From the NCBI RefSeq assembly GCF_045679555.1, contig NC_092115.1, positions 40,309,728-40,373,727 of the forward strand: a stretch of DNA of 64,000 nucleotides, in the 5' to 3' direction. The first letter of the stretch is position 1; each line of letters starts with the position of its first letter. Of this stretch, positions 11,206 through 48,535 are shown in pieces. The notes beneath the pieces were generated by a model. The model had not been told where the DNA came from and made no database searches. It saw only the letters and a list, made by a program, of their open reading frames with translations. The translations under genes and the position numbers were made by a program. Origin of the DNA: Salvelinus alpinus (taxonomy: Eukaryota; Chordata; Actinopteri; Salmoniformes; Salmonidae).

Positions 11206-11829
11206 CTCTTAGCTGTTGGACTCTGGAGTGATGCATCGCGCTTCACCATCTGGCAGTCCGACGCACGAGTCTGTATTTGGCGGATGCCTGGAGAACGCTA
11301 CCTGCCCCAATGCATAGTGCCAACTTAAGTTTGGTGGAGGAGGAATACTGGTCTGGGGCTGTTTATCATGGTTCGGGCTAGGCCCCTTAGTACCAGTGAA
11401 GGGAAATCTTAACGATACAGTATACAATGAAATTCTGGACAATTTTCTGCTTCCAACTTTGTGGCCCTTTCCTGTTTCAGCAAGACAATGGCCCCATGCA
11501 CAAAGCGAGGTCCATACAGAAATGGTGTGGAAGAACTTGACAGGCCTGCACAGAGCCCTGAACCATCAAACACCTTTGGGATGAATTGGAATGCTCTTGT
11601 GGTTGATTGGAAGCAAGTACCTGCAGCAATGTTCCAACATCTAGTGGCAAGCCTTCCCAGAAGAGTGGTAGCTGATATGACAGCAAAGGGGTGACCAACT
11701 CTATATTAATGCCCATGATTTTGGAATGAGATGTTCAAGCAGGTGTCCACATACTTTTGGTCATGTAGTGTAGCTATGATATTTGTGAATGTAAATCCAT
11801 GCTATATAATTTCCTATTCCTTTACAGCT

Positions 11830-37899
<26,070 letters not shown>

Positions 37900-39510
37900 C
37901 CAGAGGGATGCTGGTGTCCAACAAGGGAACATGGGGGTGAACCAGCCCACTGGATTTCATTCTGAAAAACAACTCCCCTTCTCTGCCCCCTTATGTCCTC
38001 CTAGGCCTCTGGTAGCCTATGGCCCTTTCAAATACCCAAGGCCAGGTCGTGAAGCCGATAGATGGGAGTCAATATTCCAGTGGAATAAATCCTATCCTCA
38101 CAACACCCATCACAATCAGTGTGACATTACAAGGCCACACCCCCATATAGTACCATTGGTGATTTTCCCTGGAAGAGGAGGATTCTGGGATGTTATCTTC
38201 CCCAAGTTATTCTGTTTTGTTTACAGACAGACTGTGCATACTTGCCAAATATGAAGTTTGTCCTTTTTTTTGAATGTTTTATTTATTGTTAATCACGTAA
38301 CGTCGCCAGTGTGCTTCAGCAGACTTTGTTTTGTTTTCTGTGTGAGTGAATGTTGCGTGTCGGACTCTTCAGCGAAGAGCCTGAAGCTTTTGTTTGTTTG
38401 TGCCTTAAAGGGATAGTTTACATCTAAAATGAAAGTATGTCAAATGTTTTTTTGCCTCACGAGGTATGAAAATGTGTGACATGCTTTGACTTCAGGGTGA
38501 GCTGTCCTGTACCTATTTGTAAACTATAGATATTATAATTTTTTTACATGTTGTAGACCATTCTAATTTATTCACCCGGTAAAAAAAAAAGTTTTAAGTT
38601 AATTGTGTGATGTGTGTCAATAATGGTGAAAATCTTACATTTTTTAATTAGAAAACAAATCTGCAGTGGTCATTTTGAAATTTGAGCAGTGGCCAAAAAC
38701 TAACTACATAAAATCACTTACAGTTTTTCTGTAAATTGTGTTGTTTTGCCAGTTAATTGTATTTTTTTAATTTTTAACCAAAGTATCAGTACTCAGTAAT
38801 CACTTGCATGGATATATGTAGGTTAACCTACATTTACAGAGACAAATTACAATTTTTGGTGTCTTTTGTTCTAAGAAAATGTCATTGCACTCAGTCTAAC
38901 GAACAAGTAGTATTTGGGAACGTAGGTAAAAAAAACTAGGCATAAACTTTGGAATTTATACTTATACAGGATAAAATATAAACGTTTTATTTTTTTCCCT
39001 GGGTGTAGCAGTAACTGAAATGCGCTGTAAAGAAAAAGGAAAAACATTCATGGTCTCTTAAAAGGCCTTGATGGTTGCATTGTGCTATATGTGTCTGTCT
39101 GCGGTATAAAGATATTTAATCCAGGGCACTTATTTTTTCTCAGCATTTCTTTGTTTGATTCTTGTAGTGGTACCTTTTTTTTCATTTTCTCAGTTTGGAT
39201 GTGGCTTTTGAGTGACCTTTTGTGCCGTCTGTGAATGAGTGCTATTTATTTGAGCTGTGTAAAAGTGTCCAGTACACACACAGCATGTGTGTATTATTCT
39301 GAGAGTTGATTATTATCTGATAGTTGAAAGATGGACCGCTGACTTGTACAGTGTATATACTAGCTCCAGTCCTAGCTAAGCGTTTGTACTTATTATTTTA
39401 TGCCACAGAAACAAAACAAAGAATGCTGCCAAATTGAAATGCATAAAGAATGTTATGAAGATCAAAAAATATTTCTGTACTGAGAAAAAAATAAAGTGAT
39501 CACATCACTA
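37900..39510 (+). other. fzr1: fzr1 3' untranslated region
   Basis: About 1.6 kb without a convincing reading frame, running from the stop codon to the poly(A) signal at 39490. AT-rich with poly-T/poly-A patches. The end is inferred from the signal. Confidence 0.65.
39490..39495 (+). terminator. fzr1: Poly(A) signal, probably of fzr1
   Basis: AATAAA in GAGAAAAAAATAAAGTGATC. It is the first canonical signal I noticed downstream of the fzr1 stop with a plausible position. Confidence 0.55.
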
Positions 39511-42300
39511 TTTTCGAGTGTATGCTATTATCTGTTTGCATTATAAAGTGTGTGTGTGTGTAGGAGAGGGAATGCAGAGCATGTATGATTGGTGTAGTGT
39601 TGAATAGTCCCCTGAGAGAGACATCATTCTTGCTAAAGAGCTTTAACTGCTGTATGTGTTGATGACTATCATACCATTCATCTCCCGTGGGCAGATTCTG
39701 CATGTAGACCGAGAGAATCTGCCAGGACTGAAAGGAATGTGTGAAATGGAGCAGCAGTAGTTCAGTTTCTTGGCGGTTTCATCACTGGTTATTTGGAAGT
39801 ATCAGGATTGGGCAAAGGCGGTGCTTAAACTGCTTTGCCACAAGTGCTTCCAGTGCGTGCCCACACAGATCGTGGAGGGTGGAGACTACTTTTTTGCCAG
39901 ATCTCTTAATGTCTAACACGTATGAACACAGAAGTTAATCACGCAGCTGACCAAATTGCGTGAGATTTTACCCTTGGTTAACTGCTGTTACTGTACCAGA
40001 AACTGAAGCCCAGTGTGAGATGGCTCTTGTAAAGCTGTCCTAATACAAAGGAAGCACCAGAGGGCACCAGTCTTCTCTTCTACAGCAGCAGCAGCCTTTC
40101 ATCCACACCTCTGTTCCATTTCCGCACCAAGATCAGGCCAGTGGTGGACAACTCCAGTTCTGGAAGGCTGCAGTATGTGCAAACTTTTGTTCCAGCCCAG
40201 TGCTATTTGATTGAACTACTGGTTGCATAAAAAAAAGTAAGTGGATTCTTTGAATGGGTTGAATGTGCCTGCACACACACTGACCGTTCAGAGCCCTCTT
40301 GAGCTAGTACCCTAGCTCCCACCCCTTCAGTGTTCACGTGTGTGAAAGGACTGAGGAATTGTGAGAAATATGGAGCTTCTGCTTAAACTAGTCCTTCAAA
40401 CAGTTAAGATTTTCAACAATATTGTTTTTAGAGACTTGACAAACCCAAAGGGTCAGGAACTGGTAATGTTCCATTTGGGCCTGTATCACAGCTGCTTCTT
40501 AATAGTATTGAATTGCTTCCTTTTCTTCATGACCACTGAAGTGAAAGGAGAGGCCAATAAGGTGTGTCTCTACCCTTCACTGGTCATGGTGAGAGAGGGG
40601 ATAGAAGCCCATTCTAAAAACAACTCTTACCAAGCCCCCTCCCCCCTGTCTAACCTGGTTGCTTGTTTGCAAATCTGTTGTTTTCACCTATCCAGTCCCT
40701 TCAGTTCTGCAAATACATAGGTTAGCAGATAGGAGTTTTTGTTTTTTGACCAGATAGACAAATGGAAACTACTAAAGACTATTGGACCACAGAACAATGA
40801 AGGATCAAAGCGGTGTGCTCACCAGACAGATAATGGATTGTGTCTTCCATCTACTTGTAGAAGCCTTTCCTCCAGACCTATCATAATCCCATGCAAATTA
40901 CACAGATACTCTATTGTGATGTAGGGATAAACCAGGACACGCACAGCATTACATCTCTACAGCAGCTCCAGCTTAGAACCTGTATCATTAAGCCTTGAGA
41001 AAAGGTTGGAGAACAGAGGTAGATGTCTTCATCTGGATAATCCTGCCTCCCGATGAGTCTATCAGGAGACAGCCCAGAGAGAGGTCTGTAGGATCCATAT
41101 TAAACCCAGTTGTAGTGCTAGTCACCACCAGGCTTCTTGGCTATCAAAGGAGTGGAGTTGAGTGTTGGCTACCCAGGCCCGTCCTGCTGACATTTCCTGG
41201 ACAGAATGGAGCTGTAGTGGGTCATAGAGCTCTTTTGCAAATGGATTCTCATCCTGCCTGTCCCCCCAACCACCTGTCGGCTCAAAATGGAAGGATTTCT
41301 TCAGACCGAAAGACAGGATAGACCTATATCTTGGGTTGGTTTGCAATACAACATTGTAAGGATATATGATTTGATGCCATATCCTATTAATAGGATATAA
41401 TACCATGCATAGCCTATTTACTGGTAAACATTAGGTTGGGCAATCAATAATAATAATAATAAATTATAAAAAAGAATGCATAATTTCAAAGTGCTTCAAA
41501 AGCAAAAAAAGCAAAGAAGCATTACATCATCATGAGTAGCCCATATAGTTAGCTAGGTCAACCAATAGTACGTCTTTGAGTGCATGATGCATCCTACAAA
41601 GATGGAGAGAGACAGTTTATGGCTTGATCAAAGAAAGGTGGTCAGGGAGATGGTTGATGAAGAGTCTGGCGACGATCTTGTAGAAGGCTACTCTGGGAAC
41701 CATTGTGAGTCATGTAGCCACTGTACTTCTCCTTCACTATGTATAGCACACACTTGGGTGATGCCTCGGCAGCTCTGGGTGCCAGAAAGCTCACCACACA
41801 CAGTTCACAGTAGTAGCCAGTCTTCCTTGCTACAATCTCTCTACTGCATCTCATATTCTTCTCAAGCTTCAGGTGACTCTTCAGTTTATGTTTTCAAAAT
41901 ATCAGGAACCAGCAGCCAGGTGAAAAAATAGATAAATAAAGGGTACAGTGTCCAGATGCATCATTCGAAAAAATTATAATAAAAACAATTAGCTCGCTAG
42001 ACAAGCCAAAATTGTTGACCTGCCAGTCTATCTGCAAATCTGTGGGTCAAAACCACCGGAAATATGCAATAAAACTCAATGTTATCAAAAAACCAAACAC
42101 ATTTTTGTGATTTCTGGTATATCATCAAAATGTATCAATAACAGCATTTTTGGACTCATTCAGCAGTTTTTACCTGATTAAGTACAATACATTGGAAATG
42201 AATGTTGAAAGTTACATATTCCTTAAACTTAAGTTGAAAATGATGCTGTCGCTGCTTCCTGTTGACAAGACTTGCAGTAATTATTTTTTTTAAGTGTCCA
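39511..42300. other. Intergenic, nothing firmly recognised
   Basis: Only short frames. A GT microsatellite near 39548, an (AAT)n run at 41445-41461 and a CTCCAGTTCTGGAAGGCTGC repeat-like block near 40155 are present. Confidence 0.5.
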
Positions 42301-42307
42301 AATCAAT

Positions 42308-42470
42308 AACCAATACGCAGGGGTATAAAGTACTTGAGTAAAAAAAAGAATTTATGGACGTTTTTTAAGGTATCTATACTTTACTATTTATATCTTTGAC
42401 AACTTTTGCTTTGACTTCACTACATTCCTAAAGAAAATAATGTACTTTTTACTCCATAAAACTTAACCTA
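42308..42470. repeat. Teleost interspersed repeat (AAAGTACTTGAGTAAAA type)
   Basis: Contains GGTATAAAGTACTTGAGTAA, TATCTATACTTTACTATTTATA and AATGTACTTTTTACTCCAT, a pattern known to me as a common fish hAT-type MITE end. One end only. Confidence 0.5.
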
Positions 42471-43472
42471 AAATGTATTATCTACACGTACAATGCCTTC
42501 AGAAAGTATTCATACCTTTTAATCCACATTTGTTGTGTTACGGCCTGAATTCAAAATGGGTTAAATAGATTTTCTTTCTACACATAATATCCCATAATGA
42601 TCAAATGAAAACGTTTTTAGACATTTTTGCTAATTTATTGAAAATGAAATACAGAAATATCTAATTTACATGAGTATTCACACCCCTGAGTCAATACTTT
42701 GTACAAGCACCTTTGGCAGTGATTACAGCTGTGAGTCTTTCTGGGTACGTCTCTAAGAGCTTTCCATACCTGGATTGTGCAACATTTGCCCCTTATTATT
42801 TTCAAGCTCTGTCAAATTAGTTGTTGATCATTGTGAGAGAACCATTTTCAGGTCTTGCCATAGATTTTCAAGTAGATTTGAGTCAAAACTGTAGCTCTGC
42901 CACTCAGGAAGATGCACTGCCTTATTGGTAAGCAACTCCAGTGTAGATTTGGCCTTGTGTTTTAGGTTATTGTTCTGCTGAAAGGTGAATAAATCTCCCA
43001 GTGTTTGGTGGAAAGCAGACTGAACCAGGTTTTCCTCTAGGATTTTTCCTGTGCTTAGCTTCATTCTATTTATTTTTTATCCTGAAAAAATCCCCATTCC
43101 TTAATGATTACAAGCATACCTATAACATGATGCAGCCACCACTATGCTTGAAAATATTGAGAGTGGTACTCAGTAATGTGTACAGTACTCACTTTGTATT
43201 CAGGACAAAAAATGTATTTCTTTGCCAAATTTTTGGCAGTATTATTTTAGCGACTTGTTGAAAACAGGATGCATGTTTTTGAATATTTTATTCTGTACAG
43301 GCTTCCTTATTTTCACTCTGTCCATTAGGTTAGTATTGTGGAGTAACTATGATGTTGTTGATCCATCCTCAGTTTTCTCCTATCACAGCCATTAAACTCA
43401 GTAGCTGTTTTAAAGTCAACATTGGCCTCATGTTGAAATCCCTTCCTCTCCGGCAACTGAGTTAGGAAGTAC

Positions 43473-46325
43473 ATTTACATTACATTTAAGTCATTTAGCA
43501 GACGCTCTTATCCAGGGCGACTTACAAATTGGTGCATTCACCTTATGATATCCAGTGGAACAACCACTTTACAATAGTGCATCTAACTCTTTTAAGGGGG
43601 GGGGGGTTAGAAGGATTACTTTATCCTATCCTAGGTATTCCTTAAAGAGGTGGGGTTTCAGGTGTCTCCGGAAGGTGGTGATTGACTCCGCTGACCTGGC
43701 GTCGTGAGGGAGTTTGTTCCACCATTGGGGTGCCAGAGCAGCGAACAGTTTTGACTGGGCTGAGCGGGAACTGTACTTCCTCAGAGGTAGGGAGGCGAGC
43801 AGGCCAGAGGTGGATGAACGCAGTGCCCTTGTTTGGGTGTAGGGCCTGATCAGAGCCTGAAGGTACGGAGGTGCCGTTCCCCTCACAGCTCCGTAGGCAA
43901 GCACCATGGTCTTGTAGCGGATGCGAGCTTCAACTGGAAGCCAGTGGAGAGAGCGGAGGAGCGGGGTGACGTGAGAGAACTTGGGAAAGTTGAACACCAG
44001 ACGGGCTGCGGCGTTCTGGATGAGTTGTAGGGGTTTAATGGCACAGGCAGGGAGCCCAGCCAACAGCGAGTTGCAGTAATCCAGACAGGAGATGACAAGT
44101 GCCTGGATTAGGACCTGCGCCGCTTCCTGCGTGAGGCAGGGTCGTACTCTGCGAATGTTGTAGAGCATGAACCTACAGGAACGGGTCACCGCCTTGATGT
44201 TAGTTGAGAACGACAGGGTGTTGTCCAGGATCACGCCAAGGTTCTTAGCACTCTGGGAGGAGGACACAATGGAGTTGTCAACCGTGATGGCGAGATCATG
44301 GAACGGGCAGTCCTTCCCCGGGAGGAAGAGCAGCTCCGTCTTGCCGAGGTTCAGCTTGAGGTGGTGATCCGTCATCCACACTGATATGTCTGCCAGACAT
44401 GCAGAGATGCGATTCACCACCTGGTTATCAGAGGGGGGAAAGGAGAAGATTAATTGTGTGTCGTCTGCATAGCAATGATAGGAGAGACTATGTGAGGATA
44501 TGACAGAGCCAAGTGACTTGGTGTATAGCGAGAATAGGAGAGGGCCTAGAACAGAGCCCTGGGGGACACCAGTGGTGAGAGCACGTGGTGCGGAGACAGA
44601 TTCTCGCCACGCCACCTGGTAGGAGCGACCTGTCAGGTAGGACGCAATCCAAGCGTGGGCCGCGCCGGAGATGCCCAGCTCGGAGAGGGTGGAGAGGAGG
44701 ATCTGATGGTTCACAGTATCAAAGGCAGCCGATAGGTCTAGAAGGATGAGAGCAGAGGAGAGAGAGTTAGCTTTAGCAGTGCGGAGCGCCTCCGTGACAC
44801 AGAGAAGAGCAGTCTCAGTTGAATGACTAGTCTTGAAACCTGACTGATTTGGATCAAGAAGGTCATTCTGAGAGAGATAGCAGGAGAGCTGGCCAAGGAC
44901 GGCACGTTCAAGAGTTTTGGAGAGAAAAGAAAGAAGGGATACTGGTCTGTAGTTGTTGACATCGGAGGGATCGAGTGTAGGTTTTTTCAGAAGGGGTGCA
45001 ACTCTCGCTCTCTTGAAGACGGAAGGGACGTAGCCAGCGGTCAAGGATGAGTTGATGAGCGAGGTGAGGTAAGGGAGAAGGTCTCCGGAAATGGTCTGGA
45101 GAAGAGAGGAGGGGATAGGGTCAAGCGAGCAGGTTGTTGGGCGGCCGGCCGTCACAAGACGCAAGATTTCATCTGGAGAGAGAGGGGAGAAAGAGGTCAA
45201 AGCACAGGGTAGGGCAGTGTGAGCAGAACCAGCGGTGTCGTTTGACTTAGCAAACGAGGATCGGATGTCGTCGACCTTCTTTTCAAAATGGTTGACGAAG
45301 TCATCAGCAGAGAGGGAGGAGGGGGGAGGAGGGGGAGGAGGATTCAGGAGGGAGGAGAATGTGGCAAAGAGCTTCCTAGGGTTAGAGGCAGATGCTTGGA
45401 ATTTAGAGTGGTAGAAATTGGCTTTAGCAGCAGAGACAGAAGAGGAGAATGTAGAGAGGAGGGAGTGAAAGGATGCCAGGTCCGCAGGGAGGCGAGTTTT
45501 CCTCCATTTCCGCTCGGCTGCCCGGAGCCCTGTTCTGTGAGCTCGCAATGAGTCGTCGAGCCACGGAGCAGGAGGGGAGGACCGAGCCGGCCTGGAGGAT
45601 AGGGGACATAGAGAGTCAAAGGATGCAGAAAGGGAGGAGAGGAGGGTTGAGGAGGCAGAATCAGGAGATAGGTTGGAGAAGGTTTGAGCAGAGGGAAGAG
45701 ATGATAGGATGGAAGAGGAGAGAGTAGCGGGGGAGAGAGAGCGAAGGTTGGGACGGCGCGATACCATCCGAGTAGGGGCAGTGTGGGAAGTGTTGGATGA
45801 GAGCGAGAGGGAAAAGGATACAAGGTAGTGGTCGGAGACTTGGAGGGGAGTTGCAATGAGATTAGTGGAAGAACAGCATCTAGTAAAGATGAGGTCAAGC
45901 GTATTGCCTGCCTTGTGAGTAGGGGGGGAAGGTGAGAGGGTGAGGTCAAAAGAGGAGAGGAGTGGAAAGAAGGAGGCAGAGAGGAATGAGTCAAAGGTAG
46001 ACGTGGGGAGGTTAAAGTCACCCAGAAGTGTGAGAGGTGAGCCATCCTCAGGAAAGGAACTTATCAGGGCGTCAAGCTCATTGATGAACTCTCCAAGGGA
46101 ACCTGGAGGGCGATAAATGATAAGGATGTTAAGCTTGAAAGGGCTGGTAACTGTGACAGCATGGAATTCAAAGGAGGCGATAGACAGATGGGTCAGGGGA
46201 GAAAGAGAGAATGTCCACTTGGGAGAGATCAGGATCCCAGTGCCACCACCCCGCTGACCAGAAGCTCTCGGGGTGTGCGAGAACACGTGGGCAGACGAGG
46301 AGAGAGCAGTAGGAGTAGCAGTGTT
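43473..46325 (-). mobile_element. L2-like LINE, 5' truncated, young
   Basis: Inserted in the Tc1 with the possible 5-bp target duplication AGTAC (43468-43472 and 46326-46330). The 3' untranslated part carries CATTTAGCAGACGCTCTTAT, a very common teleost LINE/SINE tail. It lacks the first part of the endonuclease domain but is otherwise uninterrupted. Confidence 0.88.
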
Positions 46326-46511
46326 AGTACGCCTGTATCTTTGTAGTGACTGGGTGTATTGATACACCATCCAAAGTGTAATTAATAACTTCAGCATGCT
46401 CAAGGGGATATATAATATCTGCTTTTTTACCCCTCTATTCATTTTATTTTTGACCCATTTCAGCCTATACTGCCCTTCCGTGCTGTGACTTTTTGGCCCA
46501 GACAGAGACAT
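43626..46511 (-). CDS. L2-like LINE ORF2: partial endonuclease plus reverse transcriptase
   Basis: A 961-codon open frame without any stop. The first ~60 codons (MSLSGPKSHS.. to about QRYRR) come from flanking Tc1 DNA read antisense, so the true retrotransposon part is about 900 codons. Order: APE-type endonuclease missing its N-terminal Glu motif but keeping LLGDFNLP and SDHYLVSF; a Ser/Pro-rich linker; RT with NNYRPVSLLSFLSKTLERAV, ILLDLSAAFDTVNHQILL (first Asp), GVPQGSVLGPLLFSLYTKSL and the catalytic YHCYADDTQLIF; then thumb and C-terminal region ending HLFKEYLG. The intact frame indicates recent insertion. Without the endonuclease start and promoter it is not expected to move itself. L2-clade placement is from memory. 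Confidence 0.9.
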   Translation of the reverse strand: MSLSGPKSHSTEGQYRLKWVKNKMNRGVKKQILYIPLSMLKLLITLWMVYQYTQSLQRYRRTNTATPTALSSSAHVFSHTPRASGQRGGGTGILISPKWTFSLSPLTHLSIASFEFHAVTVTSPFKLNILIIYRPPGSLGEFINELDALISSFPEDGSPLTLLGDFNLPTSTFDSFLSASFFPLLSSFDLTLSPSPPTHKAGNTLDLIFTRCCSSTNLIATPLQVSDHYLVSFSLSLSSNTSHTAPTRMVSRRPNLRSLSPATLSSSILSSLPSAQTFSNLSPDSASSTLLSSLSASFDSLCPLSSRPARSSPPAPWLDDSLRAHRTGLRAAERKWRKTRLPADLASFHSLLSTFSSSVSAAKANFYHSKFQASASNPRKLFATFSSLLNPPPPPPPSSLSADDFVNHFEKKVDDIRSSFAKSNDTAGSAHTALPCALTSFSPLSPDEILRLVTAGRPTTCSLDPIPSSLLQTISGDLLPYLTSLINSSLTAGYVPSVFKRARVAPLLKKPTLDPSDVNNYRPVSLLSFLSKTLERAVLGQLSCYLSQNDLLDPNQSGFKTSHSTETALLCVTEALRTAKANSLSSALILLDLSAAFDTVNHQILLSTLSELGISGAAHAWIASYLTGRSYQVAWRESVSAPRALTTGVPQGSVLGPLLFSLYTKSLGSVISSHSLSYHCYADDTQLIFSFPPSDNQVVNRISACLADISVWMTDHHLKLNLGKTELLFLPGKDCPFHDLAITVDNSIVSSSQSAKNLGVILDNTLSFSTNIKAVTRSCRFMLYNIRRVRPCLTQEAAQVLIQALVISCLDYCNSLLAGLPACAIKPLQLIQNAAARLVFNFPKFSHVTPLLRSLHWLPVEARIRYKTMVLAYGAVRGTAPPYLQALIRPYTQTRALRSSTSGLLASLPLRKYSSRSAQSKLFAALAPQWWNKLPHDARSAESITTFRRHLKPHLFKEYLG

Positions 46512-48262
46512 AGATCTCCCCAGAGAACACTGCTACTCCAGCTGCTCTCTCTTCCTTTGACACCATTTACTCTCATAGTCATAGCTACTCCTAACTGGAG
46601 AGTTTCTCTTTTCTCCCTCTCTCACCTGTCCATCTGGTCATTTGAATTCCATGCTGACACTGTCAGTTGTCCACTCAAGCCTAATATTGTAGTTATCAAA
46701 CGCCCACCAGGGGCTCTTGGAGAATTCCGCAATGAGCTTGACACTTTGATAAGCTAATTTCCCGAAGATGTCTCACCGCTCTTCGTACTCGGCGACTTCA
46801 ACCTCCCTACGCCTGCCTTCAATTCATTTCTTTCCAACTCTCTCTTTCCCCTCCTCGTCTCTTTTGACCTCACCCTTTCCCAATCCTCTCCAACTCAGGT
46901 AGGGAGGCAACCCCCCTCCAGGTGTCCGATTCCTACATTGTGTCCTTTTCTGTCTCCCTTTCTTTCAACCCTAGCCACTCAGCCCCTACCCAGATGGTAA
47001 TGCGCTGTTGTAATCTTCGCTCTCTCTCCCACTACTCTCTCCTCTTCTATCCTATCATCTCTCCCTTCTGCTAAATTCTTCACCCTCCTGTCCCCTAATT
47101 CTCATCTCTTTCCGCATCATATGACTCGCACTGTCCCCTATCCTCCTGGCTCCCCTCCGGCTCGGTGGCTGAGTGACTCATCGTGAGCTTAAAGAACAGG
47201 GTTGCGGGCAGCTGAGCGAAAATGGAGTAAAACTAACTTCCGGAGGACCTATCATCCTTTCACTCCCTCTGTTCTACCTTCTCTTCCTCTGTATCTGCTG
47301 CTAAAGCCACTTTCTATCACTCTAAATGTCAATCTTCTGCCTCTAACTCTAGGAAACTCTTTTCCACCTTCTCCTCCCTCCTTAATACTTCACCCCCTCC
47401 CTCCACCTTCTCTGCGGACTAATTTGTCAACCACTTTGAAAAGAAGGTTGTTGACATCCACTCCTCATTTACTCAGCCTATTGAGTCCACTGGTCCCACT
47501 CACACAGAACTACATAACACCTTGACCACTTTCTCCCCTCTCTCCAGATGAAATCTTGTGACTAGTGTGGTCTGGCCGCCTGACAACCTGCCGGCTCGAC
47601 CCTATCCCCTCCTCCCTTCTTCAGACCATCTCTGGAGACCTTGGCCCATTCTTCACTTCCCTCATCAACTCATCCCTGACCACTGGCCGCGTCGCATCTG
47701 ACTTCAAAATGTCCCGAGTCGCTCTCCTCCTCAAGAAACCAACACGCTGACGTCAAAAACTACAGACCTGTGTCCCTTCTTTCTTTTCTTTCCAAAACAC
47801 TTGAGCATGCTGTCTCTGATCAACTCTCTCATTATCTCTCTCAGAACGATCTTCTTGACCCTAACCAGTCAGGCTTCAAGACCAGTCACTCAATCGAGAC
47901 TGCTCTTCTGTGTGTCACGGAGGCTCTCCGCACTGCCAAAGCTGACTCTCTCTCCTCTGTTCTCATCCTCCTAGATCTGTCCGCTGCCTTCGACAAGGTG
48001 AACCATCAGATCCACCTCTTCACCCTCTCATGGCTGGGCCCCTCAGGCTCTGCACATTCTACCTGGCAGGCCGCTCCTACCAGGTGACATGGAGAGAATC
48101 TTTGTCTGCACCACATACTCTCACTATTGGTGTCCCCCAGAGCTTGCTTCTATGCCCTCTCCTCTTCTCTCTATACACCAAGTCACTCGGCTCCATCATA
48201 ACCTCACACGGTATCGTCTATCATTGCTATGTGGCTGACACTCAACTTCTTGGCTCATCGCA
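46462..48262 (+). pseudogene. L2-like LINE, plus strand, degenerate
   Basis: Same family as the minus-strand copy next to it but heavily mutated. Pieces in several frames: PLKPNIVVIKRPPGALGEFR (46485 on), PTRLDP-like 47565-47750 (CRLDPIPSSLLQTISGDLGP), SLLSFLSKTLEHAVSDQLSH and LILLDLSAAFDKVNHQIHLF (47770-48087), PQSLLLCPLLFSLYTKSLGS and YHCYVADTQLL where YADD has become YVAD (48100-48250). Not functional. Confidence 0.88.
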
Positions 48263-48279
48263 CTCTAGCGTCTCCATGT

Positions 48280-48535
48280 GTTGGGGCGAGGCGCTTGCAG
48301 GCTGACTTCAATCGTCAGTTGAACGGTGTTTCCTCCGACACATTGGTGCAGCTGGCTTCTGGGTTAAGCGAGCGGGTTTTAAGAAGCGAGGTTTGGCGGG
48401 TCATGTTTCAGAGGACGAATGACTCGAATTTTGCCTCTCTCGAGCCCGTTGAGGAGTTGAAGCGATTAGAGAAGATCGTAATTGGATCGCAATTGGATAT
48501 CACAAAAAAATTGGTGAGAAAAAAATATTAAATAA
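48280..48535 (+). mobile_element. SINE 3' part
   Basis: Matches the 3' part of the SINE at 5000-5420: CCGACACATTGGTGCAGCTG, GGGTTAAGCGAGCGGG, CAATTGGATATCAC, and an A-rich end. The tRNA-related head is missing. It directly follows the degenerate LINE. Confidence 0.75.

Larger units (their letters stand above)
9773..11770 (+). mobile_element. Tc1-like element split by a later insertion
   Basis: The left end CACTATATATACAAAAGTATG at 9773 and the right end ...CATACTTTTGGTCATGTAGTG at 11770 are both flanked by TA. The left part (9773-10199) covers the N-terminal transposase region; the right part (11216-11770) covers the catalytic C-terminal region ([16 protein letters not shown] and later blocks). 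The middle of the element is missing, replaced by about 1 kb of unrelated transposon DNA (10200-11215). The coding frames are broken in several places. Confidence 0.88.

Noticed and set aside
37931-38254. 107-codon open frame after the fzr1 stop
   Set aside because: It lies in the 3' untranslated region, has no homology I recognise and no codon-level features of a gene.
45344-46045. 233-codon minus-strand frame overlapping the L2-like ORF
   Set aside because: It is an alternative frame of the LINE coding region; low-complexity Ser/Pro/Leu composition and the frame with endonuclease and RT motifs is the real one.
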